DNA from: Pseudomonadota bacterium
GTDB lineage: Bacteria > Pseudomonadota > Gammaproteobacteria > GRL18
Assembly: GCA_030632745.1 (NCBI GenBank)
Contig: DAOVUE010000141.1
Span: forward strand, 1-5,470
Length of the DNA: 5,470 nt
Reading direction: 5' to 3'
This document shows, piece after piece, positions 5,439 through 5,470 of this stretch. The notes under the pieces were generated by a model. That model was given only the letters and a program-made list of their open reading frames with translations, searched no databases and was not told the origin of the DNA. How positions within the stretch are numbered: the first letter of the stretch is position 1; every line of letters starts with the position of its first letter. Position numbers and translations under genes: made by a program.

Positions 5439-5470
5439 TCTTCTACATATAATTTATTTTATAGCAACAA

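Larger units (their letters stand above)
5039..5470. other. Gene-free stretch upstream of ispH
   Basis: No convincing protein-coding gene is present. The part nearest ispH holds its ribosome site, leader and probable promoter. The middle, 5089-5298 on the plus strand, is an open frame of 69 codons without a usable start codon, which may be a gene remnant or chance. The right-hand 100 bases contain two adjacent inverted repeats. The gene upstream of ispH must lie beyond 5470. Confidence 0.6.

Overview
The window comes from a moderately AT-rich gammaproteobacterium that makes type IV pili. Its core is the minor-pilin and tip-adhesin cluster, read entirely on the minus strand in the order fimU (GspH/FimT family), pilV, pilW, pilX, pilY1. 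Upstream on the same strand lies ispH (lytB), the last enzyme of the MEP isoprenoid pathway. An ispH gene beside a fimU-pilVWXY1 cluster is also seen in Pseudomonas. Gene content alone does not fix the genus. The dispersed hairpin and palindrome elements recall repeat-rich lineages such as Methylococcales or Thiotrichales, but that is only a guess.

Layout in transcription order, from high to low coordinates. 5470-5039 is a gene-free stretch. It holds a perfect 28-bp palindrome, a terminator-like hairpin for a minus-strand gene beyond the right edge, a start-less open frame of uncertain meaning, and the probable ispH promoter and leader. ispH (5038-4010) is complete with all cluster and substrate residues, but carries an N-terminal extension of about 30 residues made of six 15-bp, five-residue tandem repeats. 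A probable intrinsic terminator straddles the ispH stop. 3976-3819 is the likely fimU promoter region and contains a 16-bp palindrome. fimU (3818-3333), pilV (3299-2760) and pilW (2763-1702) are tightly packed, and pilV and pilW overlap by 4 bp. A large hairpin element with 25-bp arms sits in the 180-bp gap between pilW and pilX. pilX (1521-964) and the first 305 codons of pilY1 (916 to beyond base 1) follow.

How the genes work together: FimU, PilV, PilW and PilX correspond to the type II secretion minor pseudopilins GspH, GspI, GspJ and GspK. They are thought to form the complex that starts pilus assembly and sits at the tip, with PilY1 mounted on it as the adhesin or mechanosensor. The leader peptides are cleaved by the prepilin peptidase PilD. 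pilE, the usual last gene of such clusters, would lie left of the window if present.

The window is mostly a recognised system. The points most worth a second look are the IspH repeat extension, the hairpin splitting the pilin operon, the palindrome at the right edge, and the acidic DxDxD loops shared by PilV, PilW and PilY1.
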